Counted from the first letter of the stretch, positions 1 to 6,095 are shown. The stretch is 6,095 bases of DNA from Candidatus Coatesiibacteriota bacterium (GCA_023265785.1 JAHFSL010000166.1:1-6095), one strand, 5' to 3'. Made by a program: numbers and translations. The notes: generated by a model from the sequence alone, not told the origin.

Positions 1-1199
1 GGGCGGCGTTTGCGCCCGGCGGGCTGGCCGGCGCCTCGCCACGGTCGGCGGCCCTCGCGGGCGCGGACATCGCCGCCCCGGCGGCCCAGCCCGACGGCCC
101 GGTGGCGGGGTTGGCCGGGCTCACCGGCCCGACGGCGATTGGCGGATACGGCGCGGCCAGCCTGGCCGATCTCGCCACCCTGCGGTTGGGCGCCGGGGCT
201 TCGTTCGCCGGGCTGGGGCTGGGCGCATCATTCTCCCGGATGAGCGCGGGCCCCGCCGCATGGGAGCAGGAGGCGGGCGTGGGCATCGGCGTGCCCGTGG
301 CCGAGGTCGCGGGGGCGGCCTTCGGGGTCAGGCTCAAGTGGCTCTCCGCGGGGCTTGGCACGGCTCGCGGCAACGGCGCGGGGCTGGACATCGGGGCGGG
401 TGGCCTGTTGCCGACCCTGCCCGGCGAGGTCGAGACCCGGTGGGGCGCCGCGCTCGACGATGCGGTGGGGACGGTGACCTGGGACGATGGCGCGCGGGAG
501 GACCTCGCCCGGCAGGGCCGGTTGGGACTGGCCGCCGGCTGGCGCGGGCTGACGGCGATGGCGGAGGCGCGGCTGATACGCGGCCCGGCCGTTCGGGAGA
601 ACATCTGGGCGGCCGGGCTGGAGCACCGGCTGGTGGTGTCGGGCATCCAGCTGGCGGTGCGCGCGGGCTGGAGGACGGGCGCGAAGCGCGAGGGCACCGT
701 CAGCGGCGGCCTGGGCGCGGGCTGGGGGCCCGTCGTGGCCGAGTACGCCCTCACCGGCGCGACGCGCAGCCAGGGCTACCTCCATGCCGTCACCCTGTCC
801 TGGCGGCCGGGTGGTCCCGCCGCGCTGGTGCCCCGCGCCGGTCGGGGCCAGGCCGCCCCGGAGCGGACCGTCTGGACCCCCGGCGGGGGCTACGAAGGCC
901 TGGCGTTCCTCGTGTCGCCCCCGGCGGGCGAACACGGGGAAGGATGGAGTTTCGTGATCGAGGACGAATCGGGCCGGGTCCTGTGGAGCGAGGACGGCAC
1001 CGGAGTGCCGCCCGGGCGGATCGTCTGGAACGGGACGAGCAACGATGGCGAGCCCGTGCCCTCGGGCCGGTACGCGAGCCGGATCATCCTGCGCGGCGCC
1101 GGGGCCTGGCGGTATGTTTCCCGGGCCGTGACCTTCCGGGTCGAGCGGCCGCGTGAAAAACCGGTGGCCGAGATCGGGGAGGGTCCGGGGGGATTCTGA
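1..1199 (+). CDS. PorV/PorQ-like outer-membrane beta-barrel protein with C-terminal FlgD-like Ig domain (5' end missing)
   Basis: The reading frame is open from the left edge (first whole codon at 3) to TGA 1197-1199, giving 398 visible codons; the true start lies outside. Near the visible N-terminus, SPRSAALAGA followed by a PVAGLAGL stretch resembles the start of mature PorV/PorQ/UPF0164-type barrels (pattern: alanine/glycine-rich segment, then an 'NPAGLA'-like motif). Probably little more than a signal peptide is missing. Residues about 30-268 alternate glycine-rich, amphipathic strands typical of an outer-membrane barrel, ending in an aromatic-tipped strand (YLHAVTLSW, residues 259-267). 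Residues about 297-385 form a separate FlgD-like Ig module, with the landmarks IVWNGTSNDGEPVPSGRY and a following RIIL strand. In families of this kind the barrel sits in the outer membrane and the Ig module is a C-terminal accessory or sorting domain; the exact role here is unknown. A GTG at 102 could be called as a start, but the family-like N-terminal motif lies upstream of it, so I treat the gene as partial. Fold assignment is moderately sure, function is not. Confidence 0.62.
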   Translation, partial: AAFAPGGLAGASPRSAALAGADIAAPAAQPDGPVAGLAGLTGPTAIGGYGAASLADLATLRLGAGASFAGLGLGASFSRMSAGPAAWEQEAGVGIGVPVAEVAGAAFGVRLKWLSAGLGTARGNGAGLDIGAGGLLPTLPGEVETRWGAALDDAVGTVTWDDGAREDLARQGRLGLAAGWRGLTAMAEARLIRGPAVRENIWAAGLEHRLVVSGIQLAVRAGWRTGAKREGTVSGGLGAGWGPVVAEYALTGATRSQGYLHAVTLSWRPGGPAALVPRAGRGQAAPERTVWTPGGGYEGLAFLVSPPAGEHGEGWSFVIEDESGRVLWSEDGTGVPPGRIVWNGTSNDGEPVPSGRYASRIILRGAGAWRYVSRAVTFRVERPREKPVAEIGEGPGGF

Positions 1200-1759
1200 C
1201 CGGGGGCCTGCGGTCGCGCTGGCGCGGGCGGCACCCCCTGTCCGGTCACCTGCGCGCCGTGGCCTCCCTGGCGGCCGCGCTGGCCCGGCGGCATGGCGTG
1301 GACCCCCGGCGGGCCGCGCTGGCGGGCTGGTTGCACGATTGGCTGAAGCCCTGGCCGGCGGCGCGCCTGCGGCGCCTGCTCTCGCGTTATCATGAACCCC
1401 TCGATGCGCCCACCCGCCGCCTCCCCGTTCTCTGGCACGGCCCGGCGGCCGCCGCGTGGGCGCGGAACGCGCTGGGCGTGCGGGATCGGGGCGTCCTGGA
1501 CGCGGTCCGGTGGCACACCACGGGGCGGCCGGGGATGACGGCGCTGGACCGGATCGTGTTCATTGCCGACTCTGCGGCAGCGGATCGGACATTCCCCGAG
1601 GCCCGGGTCACCCGGCGGCTGGCGGCGAGGGACCTTGGACTGGCCACCCGCTACGCGCTGGCTTCCAAGCTCGCGTGGCTCTGGTCGCGCGGCACCCGAC
1701 CGCATCCCGAGGCCCTGGCGGCCTGGAGCCGCGAGGCCGTGAGGACGACCCGTGCCTGA
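1196..1759 (+). CDS. yqeK: YqeK-type HD-domain hydrolase, probable symmetrical Ap4A hydrolase
   Basis: YqeK enzymes are metal-dependent HD-domain hydrolases that split diadenosine tetraphosphate (Ap4A) into two ADP. The protein shows the family's ligands in order. Numbered from GTG 1259, they are the HD pair in GWLHDW (H26-D27), LWHG (H60), WHTTG (H86) and IAD (D104). The motif WHTTGRPGMTALDRIVFIAD is very characteristic of YqeK. The first HD histidine, in SGHLRAVASL at 1247-1249, lies upstream of GTG 1259, the first ordinary start codon in frame. The frame is open back to a stop at 1154-1156 and contains no ATG, GTG or TTG before 1259. I therefore place the start at CTG 1196 (187 aa, the usual family length, 4-nt overlap with the preceding stop); ATT 1193 or CTG 1208 are alternatives. 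GGAGGG at 1178-1183 could be the ribosome binding site. The usual neighbours nadD and rsfS are not in this window. After the metal Asp, the family's usual 'IEPxR' reads SAAADR. The family call is strong; the start is uncertain. Confidence 0.85.
   Translation: MTGGLRSRWRGRHPLSGHLRAVASLAAALARRHGVDPRRAALAGWLHDWLKPWPAARLRRLLSRYHEPLDAPTRRLPVLWHGPAAAAWARNALGVRDRGVLDAVRWHTTGRPGMTALDRIVFIADSAAADRTFPEARVTRRLAARDLGLATRYALASKLAWLWSRGTRPHPEALAAWSREAVRTTRA
1741..1745 (+). promoter_or_regulatory. Shine-Dalgarno site for the small unknown gene
   Basis: GAGGA lies inside the end of yqeK, 6 nt before the GTG at 1752. This supports GTG 1752 as the start, with an 8-nt overlap with the yqeK stop (TGA 1757-1759). 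Confidence 0.5.
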
Positions 1760-2102
1760 CGAGGCCTTTGAGGCCCTGTGGGGCCTCCACGGGGGACCGG
1801 AGATCGTGGCCATGCACCGGCTGTTCGGCGGGGCGACCCTGCCGACCGAGGAAGTGCGGTCCGCGCTGGGGCTCAATCTCGAGCAGTTCCGGGCTACCGT
1901 CACGGCGGGCGCCGGCATGGGGTTCGTGGAACAGGAGGGGGAGAGGATCTCGTTCATCCTGTTCGCCCCCGACTCCTCCCAGCACGGCCGGCTCGAGTGG
2001 TGCCTGGAGTCCCATGCCGCCGAGTTGCCGGTGATCGTCGCCCGGATTCGCAGCCAGCTCCTCCTGCGCTACCTCGCCACCCCGCCCGGACAGCCGGCGT
2101 GA
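1752..2102 (+). CDS. Small protein of unknown function, winged-helix-like pattern (116 aa)
   Basis: I do not recognise a named family. The GTG start has a GAGGA site 6 nt upstream and overlaps the yqeK stop by 8 nt; its TGA (2100-2102) overlaps the argS GTG by 4 nt. This tight packing between two real genes argues that it is translated. By eye, residues 17-25 (EIVAMHRLF), 31-38 and 43-54 look like three helices. They are followed by a two-strand, wing-like segment at 57-70 (GFVEQEGERISFIL), an arrangement that resembles a winged helix-turn-helix. Residues about 76-107 look like a longer helical region with one Cys (LEWCLESH). There is no signal peptide or membrane segment. It could be a small DNA- or RNA-binding regulator or a protein-binding adaptor. 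The fold suggestion is inference from the pattern only; that the gene is real is fairly likely. Confidence 0.68.
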   Translation: MPDEAFEALWGLHGGPEIVAMHRLFGGATLPTEEVRSALGLNLEQFRATVTAGAGMGFVEQEGERISFILFAPDSSQHGRLEWCLESHAAELPVIVARIRSQLLLRYLATPPGQPA

Positions 2103-3784
2103 CCGCCCCCGCGGCCGGCGACCTGCGGGGGACGCTCCGCGCCCTCATCCACGGGGCCGCGGTCACGGCGGGCTTCGGTGAGGCGGTTCCGCCCGTGGAG
2201 CGCATCGTGATCGAACTCACGAGGGAATTCGCTCACGGCGACCTGGCCTGCCCGATCGCCTTCGGGCTGGCCAAGGCCGCGAAGCGCCCGCCCGCCGCGA
2301 TCGCCCAGGCCATCGCGGCCGCCTGGGTCCCGGGCGGACCATTCGAAAAGGTGGAGGTGGCCGGAGGCGGCTACCTGAATTTCTTCCTCGGTGACGCCGT
2401 CTGGCGCGAGGTCCTGGCGGGGGTCGCGGCCGGCGGCGCGGCATGGGGGACCGGGACCTCGCTGGCGGGAGAGCGCTTCCTGGTGGAATTCGTCAGCGCC
2501 AACCCGACGGGCCCGCTGCTGGTCGTGAACGCCCGGGCGGCCGCCTACGGGGATGCGCTCTGCCGCGTTCTCGTGGCCCAGGGGGCGGCGGTTGAGCGCG
2601 AGTACCTCGTCAATGACGCCGGCGCCCAGGTGCGCAATCTTGCGCTGTCGGTCGAGGCGCGCTGGTTGGAGACCAACGGTCATGCGTTCGCGATCCCGGC
2701 CGACGGATACCACGGGGACTATGTGAAGGAACTGGCCGGCGATCTGGCGCGCTCGTTCCCGGATCTCCTGCCGGCCTCACCGGATGAGGGGAGGCTGGCC
2801 GCACTGCAACGGGAGGCGGTCAATCTCATGGTCCTCCGGCAGCGGGAGGACCTCGGGCTCCTGGCCGTCGGGTTTGACCGGTTCTTCGCGGAGAAAGCGG
2901 AACTCCATGCCACCGGGAAGGTGGCGGCGGCACTCGAGGCGCTCCAGGGCACCGGCGAGGTGTTCGAGCAGGACGGGGCCCGGTGGTTCCGGGCGACGAA
3001 ATTCGGCGACGACAAGGACCGGGTGATGGTCAAGAAGGACGGCGCGCCCACGTATACTCTGCCGGATATTGCGTACCACCGCGACAAGTTCGCACGCGGC
3101 TACTCGCGGGTCGTGGACATCGTCGGCACCGACCATCAGGTCGAAATGGCCACCCTGCGGGCGGCACTGGGGGCGATGGGGGAGCCGGTGGACCGGATGG
3201 AGGTGATCTTCACCCAGTTCGTCACCCTGAAGCGTGGCGGCGAGAAGGTGAAGATGTCAAAGCGGGCGGGCGATGTGGAGATGCTGCGCGATCTGGTGAC
3301 TGAGGTCGGGCCGGACGCGGCGCGGTTCTTCTTCCTGATGCGCACCCTCAATAGTCCGCTGGAATTTGACCTGGACCTGGCAACAACCAGGTCCCAGGAG
3401 AACCCGGTGTATTACCTCCAGTACGCCCACGCCCGGCTGTGCAGTCTGATGGAGAACGCGCGGGCGAAAGGGGTGACGGTGGACAGCCCCGGCGGGGCGG
3501 ACCCGGCGGACCTGGCCGAGCCGGAGACCCGGATGGTCCTGCGCAAGATCGCCCGGTTCCCGCTGGTCGTGGAAAAGGCGGCCCTGACGCGGGCCCCCCA
3601 CCTGCTGACCCACGAATTGCTGGAACTTGCGCAGGCCGTACACCAGTTCTATACTCGGTACCGGGTCGTGGGCGCGGACACCGAGGCACAGGGTCGCGCC
3701 CGGTTGGTGCTCTGCGGCGCGGCGCGCCGCACCATCGCGAACGGCCTGGAACTGCTCGGCGTCTCGGCGCCGGAACAAATGTAG
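2099..3784 (+). CDS. argS: Arginyl-tRNA synthetase
   Basis: This class I aminoacyl-tRNA synthetase charges tRNA-Arg with arginine in the cytoplasm. The predicted 561 aa is the normal family length. Residues about 1-97 form the N-terminal tRNA-binding domain, ending in GGYLNFFL. The catalytic Rossmann core follows, with SANPTGP (133-139), YLVNDAG (169-175), TYTLPDIAYH (318-327) and GTDHQ (343-347). A clear KMSKR (385-389, DNA 3251-3265) stands for KMSKS. The C-terminal DALR anticodon-binding domain runs from about Y438 (YYLQYAHAR) to the family-typical ending LLGVSAPEQM. The oddity is the HIGH site: PLHxGHAR or PLHxGNAR is expected, but residues 139-146 read PLLVVNAR, so the first His and the Gly are replaced. 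All other motifs are intact, with no frameshift. The start is GTG 2099, whose TGA overlap (GTGA) suggests coupling to the previous gene; the upstream in-frame extension is Arg/Pro/Gly-rich and not ArgRS-like. Only a weak Shine-Dalgarno is visible. Confidence 0.96.
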   Translation: MTAPAAGDLRGTLRALIHGAAVTAGFGEAVPPVERIVIELTREFAHGDLACPIAFGLAKAAKRPPAAIAQAIAAAWVPGGPFEKVEVAGGGYLNFFLGDAVWREVLAGVAAGGAAWGTGTSLAGERFLVEFVSANPTGPLLVVNARAAAYGDALCRVLVAQGAAVEREYLVNDAGAQVRNLALSVEARWLETNGHAFAIPADGYHGDYVKELAGDLARSFPDLLPASPDEGRLAALQREAVNLMVLRQREDLGLLAVGFDRFFAEKAELHATGKVAAALEALQGTGEVFEQDGARWFRATKFGDDKDRVMVKKDGAPTYTLPDIAYHRDKFARGYSRVVDIVGTDHQVEMATLRAALGAMGEPVDRMEVIFTQFVTLKRGGEKVKMSKRAGDVEMLRDLVTEVGPDAARFFFLMRTLNSPLEFDLDLATTRSQENPVYYLQYAHARLCSLMENARAKGVTVDSPGGADPADLAEPETRMVLRKIARFPLVVEKAALTRAPHLLTHELLELAQAVHQFYTRYRVVGADTEAQGRARLVLCGAARRTIANGLELLGVSAPEQM

Positions 3785-3790
3785 AGGAGG
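3785..3790 (+). promoter_or_regulatory. Strong Shine-Dalgarno site of trxA
   Basis: AGGAGG lies 7 nt before the ATG at 3798 and directly after the argS stop (TAG 3782-3784). It is the best ribosome binding site in the window. It fixes the thioredoxin start and suggests that trxA is translated independently and strongly. Confidence 0.85.
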
Positions 3791-3797
3791 AATCATC

Positions 3798-4127
3798 ATG
3801 GCGGCACCCGTACACATCACGGACGGCGAGTTTGACGCGAAGGTGCTCAAGAGTCCCCTGCCGGTCATCGTGGACTTCTGGGCGGAGTGGTGCGGGCCGT
3901 GCCGGATGATCGCCCCGCTGTTGGAGGACCTCGGCCGGGAACTGGACGGCAAGTTGGCCATCACCAAGGTGGACGTGGACGCCCATCCACGGTTGGCCGA
4001 ACAGTACGGCATCCAGAGCATCCCGACCCTGCTGGTCTTCAACGGCGGCAAGCTGGTCAAGCAATTGGTGGGCTACATGCCCAAGCCGGAGCTCAAGAAG
4101 GCCCTGGCGGAGGCGGGCGTCGGCTGA
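3798..4127 (+). CDS. trxA: Thioredoxin
   Basis: This is a small cytoplasmic dithiol-disulfide oxidoreductase that reduces protein disulfides and is itself recycled by thioredoxin reductase. Its 109 aa is the standard thioredoxin length. The redox motif WCGPC is at residues 31-35 (C32 and C35), preceded by VDFWAEW with the buried Asp D26. The cis-proline is P76 in SIPTLLVF, followed by the glycine-rich GGKLVKQLVGY segment and a last helix ending AEAGVG. There is no signal peptide, so it is cytoplasmic TrxA-like rather than a periplasmic or membrane-anchored relative. It starts 13 nt after the argS stop with a near-perfect ribosome binding site, so it is probably co-transcribed with argS. The two hairpins downstream suggest that the transcript ends after it. 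All key residues are present. Confidence 0.97.
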   Translation: MAAPVHITDGEFDAKVLKSPLPVIVDFWAEWCGPCRMIAPLLEDLGRELDGKLAITKVDVDAHPRLAEQYGIQSIPTLLVFNGGKLVKQLVGYMPKPELKKALAEAGVG

Positions 4128-4134
4128 CCCTGGC

Positions 4135-4158
4135 GGCCGGGCCGCAAGGGACCCGGCC
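4135..4158 (+). repeat. GC-rich hairpin after trxA
   Basis: GGCCGGG (4135-4141) and CCCGGCC (4152-4158) form a perfect 7-bp stem with a 10-nt loop, starting 8 nt after the trxA stop. No T run follows directly. It may protect the 3' end of the mRNA or act together with the next hairpin in termination. Confidence 0.5.
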
Positions 4159-4160
4159 GA

Positions 4161-4185
4161 AAGCCTTGAACCGGGGCTTCCTTTT
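4161..4185 (+). terminator. Possible intrinsic terminator of the trxA operon
   Basis: AAGCC at 4161-4165 pairs with GGCTT at 4175-4179, and two G-T pairs extend the stem to 7 bp around the loop GAACC. CC and then TTTT (4182-4185) follow. The stem and T run are short, but the position between trxA and gltB, next to a second stable hairpin, fits a terminator or attenuator. Confidence 0.42.
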
Positions 4186-4212
4186 GCCTTATCGTGATTG
4201 GCCCGACCCACG

Positions 4213-6095
4213 ATGGCACACCTGAATGACACCCCGTTCCGGCCCGTAAAACAGGGACTGTATGACCCCTGGTTTGAACATGATGCGTGCGGCGTGGGGT
4301 CCGTCGTGGACATCAAGGGCCGCCGGAGCGCCGGGCTCGTCCAGCAGGGCCGTCAGGTCCTGCTCAATCTGGCCCACCGGGGCGCCTGCGGCTGTGAGGA
4401 GAACACCGGGGACGGCGCGGGGATGCTCATCCAGGTCCCGCACAAGTTCTTCGCCCGGGAGGCCGGCCGGCTGAAGTTCGCGCTCCCCGGCGAGGGTGCG
4501 TACGGGGTCGGGATGCTCTTCTGCCCCAAGGACCAATCCGAGTCGGCGACGTGCCGTGGCATTGTTGAGAAGGTCGTTGTGGAAGAAGGCCTGACGCTCC
4601 TTGGTTGGCGCGATGTGCCGTCGGTCAACGGGTCGCTGGGCGCGACGGCGGTGGCCAGCGAGCCCGCCGTCCGGCAGGTCTTCATCGGCCGCGGTGCCGG
4701 CGTCGCGGACCAGGACGCGTTCGAGCGCCTCCTCTATCTCGTGCGCCGGCGGATTGAGAATGCGGTGCTCGCGGCCGCCCTGCCGCACGGGGCCGACTTC
4801 TATGTCTGCAGTCTCTCCAGCCGGACCATCGTGTACAAGGGCATGCTCACCAGCCCCCAGCTCTTTGAGTACTTCCCGGACCTCACCGACGGTGATGTCG
4901 AGAGCGCGATTGTGATGGTCCATTCCCGGTTCAGCACAAACACCAACCCTTCCTGGGGGCGGGCACACCCGTTCCGGTTCCTCTGCCACAACGGGGAGAT
5001 CAACACCCTGCGGGGCAACCTGAACTGGATGAAGGCCCGGCAGGCGCTGTTCAAGACCCCGCTGTACCCCGGCGACCGCGTCAAACAGCTCATGCCGATC
5101 CTGCAGGAGGATGGCTCCGATTCGGCCATTTTCGACAACGCCCTGGAAATGCTGGTCATGGGCGGCCGGAGCCTGCCCCACGCCGCGATGATGATGATTC
5201 CCGAGGCGTGGGAGCGGCACGAATCCATGCCCCAGTTCAAGAAGGACTTCTACAAGTACCACGCGTGCCTGATGGAGCCATGGGACGGACCCGCCCACAT
5301 CGCCTTTACCGATGGCCGGGTGTTCGGTGCGGTGCTGGACCGCAACGGCCTGCGGCCTTCGCGGGTGACCGTGACCCATGACGGGCTCGTCATCCTGTCC
5401 TCCGAGACGGGCGTCCTGCCGCTGGAGCCGGCCCGCATCGAGAGGAAGGACCGCCTGCGGCCGGGGAACATGTTCCTGATTGATACCGTCGAGGGCCGGA
5501 TCGTCGGCGACGAGGAGTTGAAGGAGAAGATATGCCGGGCCCAGCCCTACGGTGAATGGCTCAAGAAGGGGATGGTCACGATGGACAGCCTGCCGGGGTC
5601 GCCGGTGGCGCCGGCCGCGGAGCCGCTGGACCTCCTGCACCGGCAGAAGCTCTTCGGGTACACGCATGAGGACCTGCGGGTCCTGGTCGCCCCCATGGGA
5701 TTGAACGGGGAGGAGCCGATCGGGTCCATGGGAACGGATACGCCGCTGGCCGTCCTGTCCCGGCGGTCGCAACTCCTCTTCAACTACTTCAAGCAGTTAT
5801 TCGCGCAGGTCACGAACCCGCCGCTGGACGCCATCCGCGAGGAGCTGGTGACCGCGCTGACGGGGACGCTGGGGCCCGAGGGCGACCTGCTCTCGCCCGG
5901 CCCGGAGAACTGCCGGCAGGTTGAGATCGAGACCCCGGTGCTGGACGATGCCCAGATGGCCCGCCTGCGGGGCGCGCACACCGGCGCGTTCCAATCCGTC
6001 GTCCTGCCGCTCACGTATCCGGTCGCGTCCGGGGCGGCGGGGCTGGAACTGGCGCTCACCGCCCTGTGTGACTCGGCCAGCCGCGCCGTGGCCGC
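4213..6095 (+). CDS. gltB: Glutamate synthase large (alpha) subunit, N-terminal part (runs off the right edge)
   Basis: GltB makes glutamate from glutamine and 2-oxoglutarate in ammonia assimilation. A total of 627 codons are visible, out of roughly 1,500 in the family, with no stop before the edge. The N-terminus GLYDPWFEHDACGVGSV contains the class II amidotransferase nucleophile Cys26; the first 25 residues would be a cleaved propeptide. Other glutaminase landmarks are HRGACGCEENTGDGAGML, HSRFSTNTNPSW (from H237), CHNGEINTLRGNLNWM (from C258) and DRNGLRPSR. The central domain begins near residue 475 (LLHRQKLFGYTHEDL) and continues through NYFKQLFAQVTNPPLD. The FMN, Fe-S and C-terminal beta-helix regions lie beyond the edge, so NADPH-, NADH- and ferredoxin-dependent types cannot be told apart. 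The start is ATG 4213; an in-frame stop at 4195-4197 leaves only TTG 4198 as an upstream alternative. No Shine-Dalgarno is visible before either. The 85-nt gap with hairpins suggests separate transcription from trxA. Confidence 0.96.
   Translation, partial: MAHLNDTPFRPVKQGLYDPWFEHDACGVGSVVDIKGRRSAGLVQQGRQVLLNLAHRGACGCEENTGDGAGMLIQVPHKFFAREAGRLKFALPGEGAYGVGMLFCPKDQSESATCRGIVEKVVVEEGLTLLGWRDVPSVNGSLGATAVASEPAVRQVFIGRGAGVADQDAFERLLYLVRRRIENAVLAAALPHGADFYVCSLSSRTIVYKGMLTSPQLFEYFPDLTDGDVESAIVMVHSRFSTNTNPSWGRAHPFRFLCHNGEINTLRGNLNWMKARQALFKTPLYPGDRVKQLMPILQEDGSDSAIFDNALEMLVMGGRSLPHAAMMMIPEAWERHESMPQFKKDFYKYHACLMEPWDGPAHIAFTDGRVFGAVLDRNGLRPSRVTVTHDGLVILSSETGVLPLEPARIERKDRLRPGNMFLIDTVEGRIVGDEELKEKICRAQPYGEWLKKGMVTMDSLPGSPVAPAAEPLDLLHRQKLFGYTHEDLRVLVAPMGLNGEEPIGSMGTDTPLAVLSRRSQLLFNYFKQLFAQVTNPPLDAIREELVTALTGTLGPEGDLLSPGPENCRQVEIETPVLDDAQMARLRGAHTGAFQSVVLPLTYPVASGAAGLELALTALCDSASRAVA

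Noticed and set aside
260..1156. Second + strand open frame inside the barrel gene
   Set aside because: It is a +1-type shadow of GC-rich sequence with strong Gly/Arg bias; the barrel frame has the domain pattern.
228..1957. Overlapping minus-strand open frames (228-935 and 890-1957)
   Set aside because: Both lie opposite the barrel gene, yqeK and the small gene; their products are low-complexity Arg/Pro/Gly text with no recognisable motif.
1778..2098. Extension of argS upstream into the small unknown gene (668 codons in all)
   Set aside because: The added 107 residues are Arg/Pro/Gly-rich, unlike any ArgRS N-terminus, and overlap a better-supported gene in another frame. GTG 2099 gives the normal ArgRS length.
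4166..4195. sigma70-like promoter for gltB (TTGAAC, 18 nt, TATCGT)
   Set aside because: Each half matches only 4 of 6 consensus bases and it overlaps the hairpin; not strong enough to list as a feature.
3257..4316. Minus-strand frames across argS, trxA and the start of gltB
   Set aside because: They cross three genes with intact motifs on the + strand and carry no recognisable domain.
4189..5772. Long open frame on the minus strand (527 codons) opposite gltB
   Set aside because: It is antisense to a clear gltB with family motifs throughout. Its translation is rich in Arg, Pro, Gly and His, as expected for the shadow frame of a GC-rich gene, and shows no domain.
1..6095. CRISPR array, tRNA or rRNA gene, insertion sequence, phage or toxin-antitoxin genes
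   Set aside because: No regularly spaced repeats, no tRNA- or rRNA-like segments, no transposase or integrase motifs, and no non-coding stretch longer than about 85 nt were seen.

Overview
This very GC-rich window is packed with six genes, all on the + strand and almost without gaps. It reads like a chromosomal segment of a Gram-negative-type (diderm) bacterium. The outer-membrane barrel protein with a C-terminal FlgD-like Ig domain at the left edge is a combination best known from the Fibrobacteres-Chlorobi-Bacteroidetes group and related, often uncultured, high-GC phyla. That placement is an inference. No rRNA, tRNA, mobile element, CRISPR array, phage gene or long repeat is visible.

Layout: (1) positions 1-1199, the 3' part of a PorV/PorQ-like outer-membrane barrel gene ending in a FlgD-like Ig domain; (2) about 1196-1759, a YqeK-type HD-domain hydrolase (probable Ap4A hydrolase) whose natural start seems to be a non-standard codon; (3) 1752-2102, a small protein of unknown function with a winged-helix-like predicted pattern; (4) 2099-3784, arginyl-tRNA synthetase (argS) with a strikingly altered HIGH motif; (5) 3798-4127, thioredoxin (trxA) with a strong ribosome binding site; (6) from 4213 off the right edge, the large subunit of glutamate synthase (gltB), with its glutaminase domain and the start of its central domain visible.

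Genes 1 to 5 overlap or nearly touch: 4 nt if the CTG start of yqeK is right, then 8 nt, 4 nt and a 13-nt gap. They therefore look co-transcribed and partly translationally coupled. The 85-nt gap after trxA holds two hairpins, the second followed by a short T run, so gltB probably begins a separate unit. A functional thread is possible but unproven: YqeK degrades Ap4A, a by-product of aminoacyl-tRNA synthetases, and here its gene lies in one run with argS.

No clearly new multi-gene system is apparent; most of the window is housekeeping. The points most worth a second look are the ArgRS HIGH motif (LVVN in place of HxGH/HxGN), the unknown protein wedged between yqeK and argS, and the apparent CTG/ATT start of yqeK.
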